DNA of 64,000 nt from CAYFPS01 sp964345075. Lineage in GTDB: Bacteria; CAIWAD01. Both the position numbers and the translations under genes were made by a program. This document shows, piece after piece, positions 62,683 to 64,000 of this stretch (position 1 is its first letter; every line of letters begins with the position of its first letter). The notes beneath the pieces are model-generated. The model made no database searches and had not been told where the DNA came from. It saw only the letters and a program-made list of their open reading frames with translations. The stretch spans positions 14,221-78,220 of the forward strand of contig CAYFPS010000013.1 of the NCBI GenBank assembly GCA_964345075.1, read 5' to 3'.

Positions 62683-63801
62683 GTGAAGACCATTTACCTC
62701 GATCACAATGCCTCAACACCACTGGCGCCTTCCGTGATACAGGCCATGCAGCCATGGCTTGCGGAGGCCACGGGCAATCCTTCATCCGGACACGCCGCTG
62801 GCAGGCGCAGCCGTGATGCAGTGGATCGCGCGCGCCGGCAACTGGCCAGGCTCCTGGGCTGTCATCCCATTGAAATGATCTTTACCGGCGGCGGGACTGA
62901 ATCCAACAACATGGTGCTGCAGGGCCTGGCCAGGCGCTTTCCGGGCAGTCACTTCATCACCAGTGCCGTGGAGCATCCAGCGATTCTGGAGGTCTGTCGC
63001 TGGCTGGAAGGGCAGGGCATTCAGCTGACGATTCTGCCCGTTGACAAGACGGGAATGGTCGCGGTCCGGGATCTGGAAACCGCCATGCGCCCGGAGACGA
63101 AGCTGGTTTCCATCATGCTGGCCAACAACGAGCTGGGAACCCTGAATCCCATTGCCGAGCTGGCTCGGGTGGCGCATGCCGGTGGAGCCCTGATGCACAC
63201 CGATGCGGCGCAGGCGCTGGGCAAGATTCCCGTCAAGGTGAGCGAGCTGGGCGTGGACCTGCTTTCCGTTGCCGGACACAAGCTCAATGCGCCCAAAGGT
63301 GTTGGCGCGCTCTATCTGAAGAACGGCGTTGAGCTGCCGCCCCTGATGTTTGGCGCGGGTCACGAGCGAGGCTATCGGCCAGGCACCGAAAATGTACTGG
63401 AACTGGTGGGGCTTGGTGCTGCTGCTGCGCTTTGGACGGAGGAAGTCGATGGGCAGCAAGTGCATTACCAGAAGCTGCGCGATCGTTTTGAGGCCTTGCT
63501 CAAGGCGGGGATTCCCGGACTTGTCATCAATGGCCATCTGGAAAAGCGCCTGCCCAATACCAGCAGCCTGAGTTTTCCCGGCCTGCGTATGGAGGATCTG
63601 CTGCTCCTTTGCCCGCAGATTGAAGCCTCAGCCGGCGCCGCCTGCCATGCCGATCAGACTACGCCCAGCCATGTCCTGAGCGCCATCGGCCTTGATCCCG
63701 AAAGCGCCGCCTGCACGGGCCGCTTTTCTATTGGTCTGGGCACGACGGAAGAGGATGTGGATCTGGCCGCCGAGATGCTGGTAAGGGCGTGGAGGAAGTG
63801 A
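62683..63801 (+). CDS. Cysteine desulfurase (NifS/IscS family)
   Basis: 372 residues, starting at GTG 62683 (GGGAG six bases upstream). YLDHNASTPLAPSV, FTGGGTESNN, TSAVEHPAIL, the PLP lysine in SVAGHKLNAPKG and an active-site Cys in ASAGAACHADQT are all present. It takes sulfur from cysteine for Fe-S clusters or tRNA thiolation. No iscU or nifU visible before the window ends. Confidence 0.93.
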   Translation: MKTIYLDHNASTPLAPSVIQAMQPWLAEATGNPSSGHAAGRRSRDAVDRARRQLARLLGCHPIEMIFTGGGTESNNMVLQGLARRFPGSHFITSAVEHPAILEVCRWLEGQGIQLTILPVDKTGMVAVRDLETAMRPETKLVSIMLANNELGTLNPIAELARVAHAGGALMHTDAAQALGKIPVKVSELGVDLLSVAGHKLNAPKGVGALYLKNGVELPPLMFGAGHERGYRPGTENVLELVGLGAAAALWTEEVDGQQVHYQKLRDRFEALLKAGIPGLVINGHLEKRLPNTSSLSFPGLRMEDLLLLCPQIEASAGAACHADQTTPSHVLSAIGLDPESAACTGRFSIGLGTTEEDVDLAAEMLVRAWRK

Positions 63802-63945
63802 CGAAGGACGGGAAGAAATGACGAATGACGAATGCTGAAGGACGAATGATGAAGGACGAGTGCTGACTGCTTACGTCTGACGTCTGATGTCTCTGGCTGG
63901 CTACTGGCAGCTGGTAACTGGTAACTGGCAACTGTTCCAGCCGCT
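63802..63945. repeat. Low-complexity repeat after the cysteine desulfurase gene
   Basis: Repeated GACGAATG and GAAGGACGA words, then CGTCTGA words and a run of GGTAACTGG / GGCAACTG units. No gene, start signal or clear terminator was found. Confidence 0.7.
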
Positions 63946-64000
63946 TGACACTGTGTGGATTGCTTGACGTTTTTGCAAAGCTACGTCCGACACCACGTCC

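Larger units (their letters stand above)
1398..62741. repeat. Dispersed octamer GTGATACA / TGTATCAC, 68 exact copies
   Basis: GTGATACA on + at 1398, 4508, 5312, 7087, 11591, 12736, 16289, 20047, 26517, 26833, 27869, 29331, 29463, 33823, 35411, 36867, 37623, 37685, 38830, 44075, 44996, 45689, 46223, 48954, 49315, 49863, 53024, 54124, 54529, 56455, 62163, 62217, 62734. TGTATCAC on + at 1618, 2401, 3868, 4893, 5824, 6045, 9030, 10010, 11774, 11813, 13682, 15624, 17527, 18905, 19438, 21305, 21974, 22811, 23210, 28143, 33043, 33283, 33563, 34096, 47262, 48469, 50639, 52033, 52401, 52995, 54660, 55646, 56561, 58944, 61213. Variant GTGTTACA at 3384, 15401, 17814, 19011, 22247, 29114, 37701, 45226, and TGTAACAC at 11324, 13103, 14444, 19846, 24741, 26078, 26408, 28903, 33008, 36902, 38599, 60844, 61327. 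Counted by eye; a few may be missed. Copies lie in genes of every class. Function unknown; see findings. Confidence 0.9.

Noticed and set aside
1398..62741. Octamer GTGATACA as a transcription-factor site
   Set aside because: Almost all copies are inside genes, in the share expected from coding density; only four exact copies are intergenic, so a promoter role cannot explain them.

Overview
The window is a high-GC bacterial scaffold (one run of ten Ns at 58418-58427, so probably a metagenome or draft assembly). It is densely coded, with about 36 real genes on both strands. The lineage looks like a member or relative of the FCB group (Bacteroidota, Fibrobacterota and allied candidate phyla). 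The window carries two hallmark type IX secretion (T9SS) genes, sprA (the outer-membrane translocon, split by the Ns) and porX (response regulator with a PglZ domain). It also holds a gingipain-like C25 protease, a glutaminyl-cyclase-like peptidase next to sprA, and several large secreted proteins that end in the same kind of C-terminal Fn3-like domain. The exact phylum cannot be told from the sequence alone. No tRNA, rRNA, CRISPR array, transposase or prophage was seen.

Layout. 1-3.4 kb: C25 protease, cut by the window edge. 3.4-10.5 kb: enzymes meeting at oxaloacetate (PEP carboxylase, an aspartate aminotransferase, PEP carboxykinase) plus a TPR/Cys-motif protein. 10.6-11.3 kb: small NifX-like protein and a candidate small RNA. 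11.3-15.2 kb: secreted subtilisin-like protease. 15.3-23.8 kb: recC-recB-recD. 23.8-24.2 kb: hairpin-rich non-coding stretch. 24.2-30.6 kb: TetR-controlled RND efflux operon with tandem operators. 30.7-33 kb: GntR/ABC transporter operon. 33-34.7 kb: NAD(P)-binding protein and MscS channel. 35-40.3 kb: secreted GH57-like protein and a starch-binding-like protein. 40.4-42 kb: Hsp20 and an M23 peptidase. 42.1-45 kb: secD-secF. 45-49.3 kb: purA, DUF2520 protein, porX, tsaE. 49.3-60.1 kb: methyltransferase and FmdB genes, then the overlapping operon sprA-QC-prmA-Ppx-like. 60.3-63.8 kb: a degenerate aldolase-like protein, an M24 peptidase and a cysteine desulfurase.

How the genes work together. SecDF supports Sec export of the large signal-peptide proteins. 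SprA would pass those with the right C-terminal domain across the outer membrane. PorX would control or support this route, and the glutaminyl cyclase could cap exported proteins whose mature N-terminus is Gln.

The most unusual signal is not a gene. The octamer GTGATACA / TGTATCAC was counted by eye 68 times (33 on one strand, 35 on the other) where base composition predicts about one or two. A further 21 copies read GTGTTACA / TGTAACAC. They lie mostly inside genes, in several reading frames, at roughly one per 0.7-0.9 kb. That density and strand balance resemble the DNA uptake sequences of Neisseriaceae and Pasteurellaceae, which would be new for this kind of organism.
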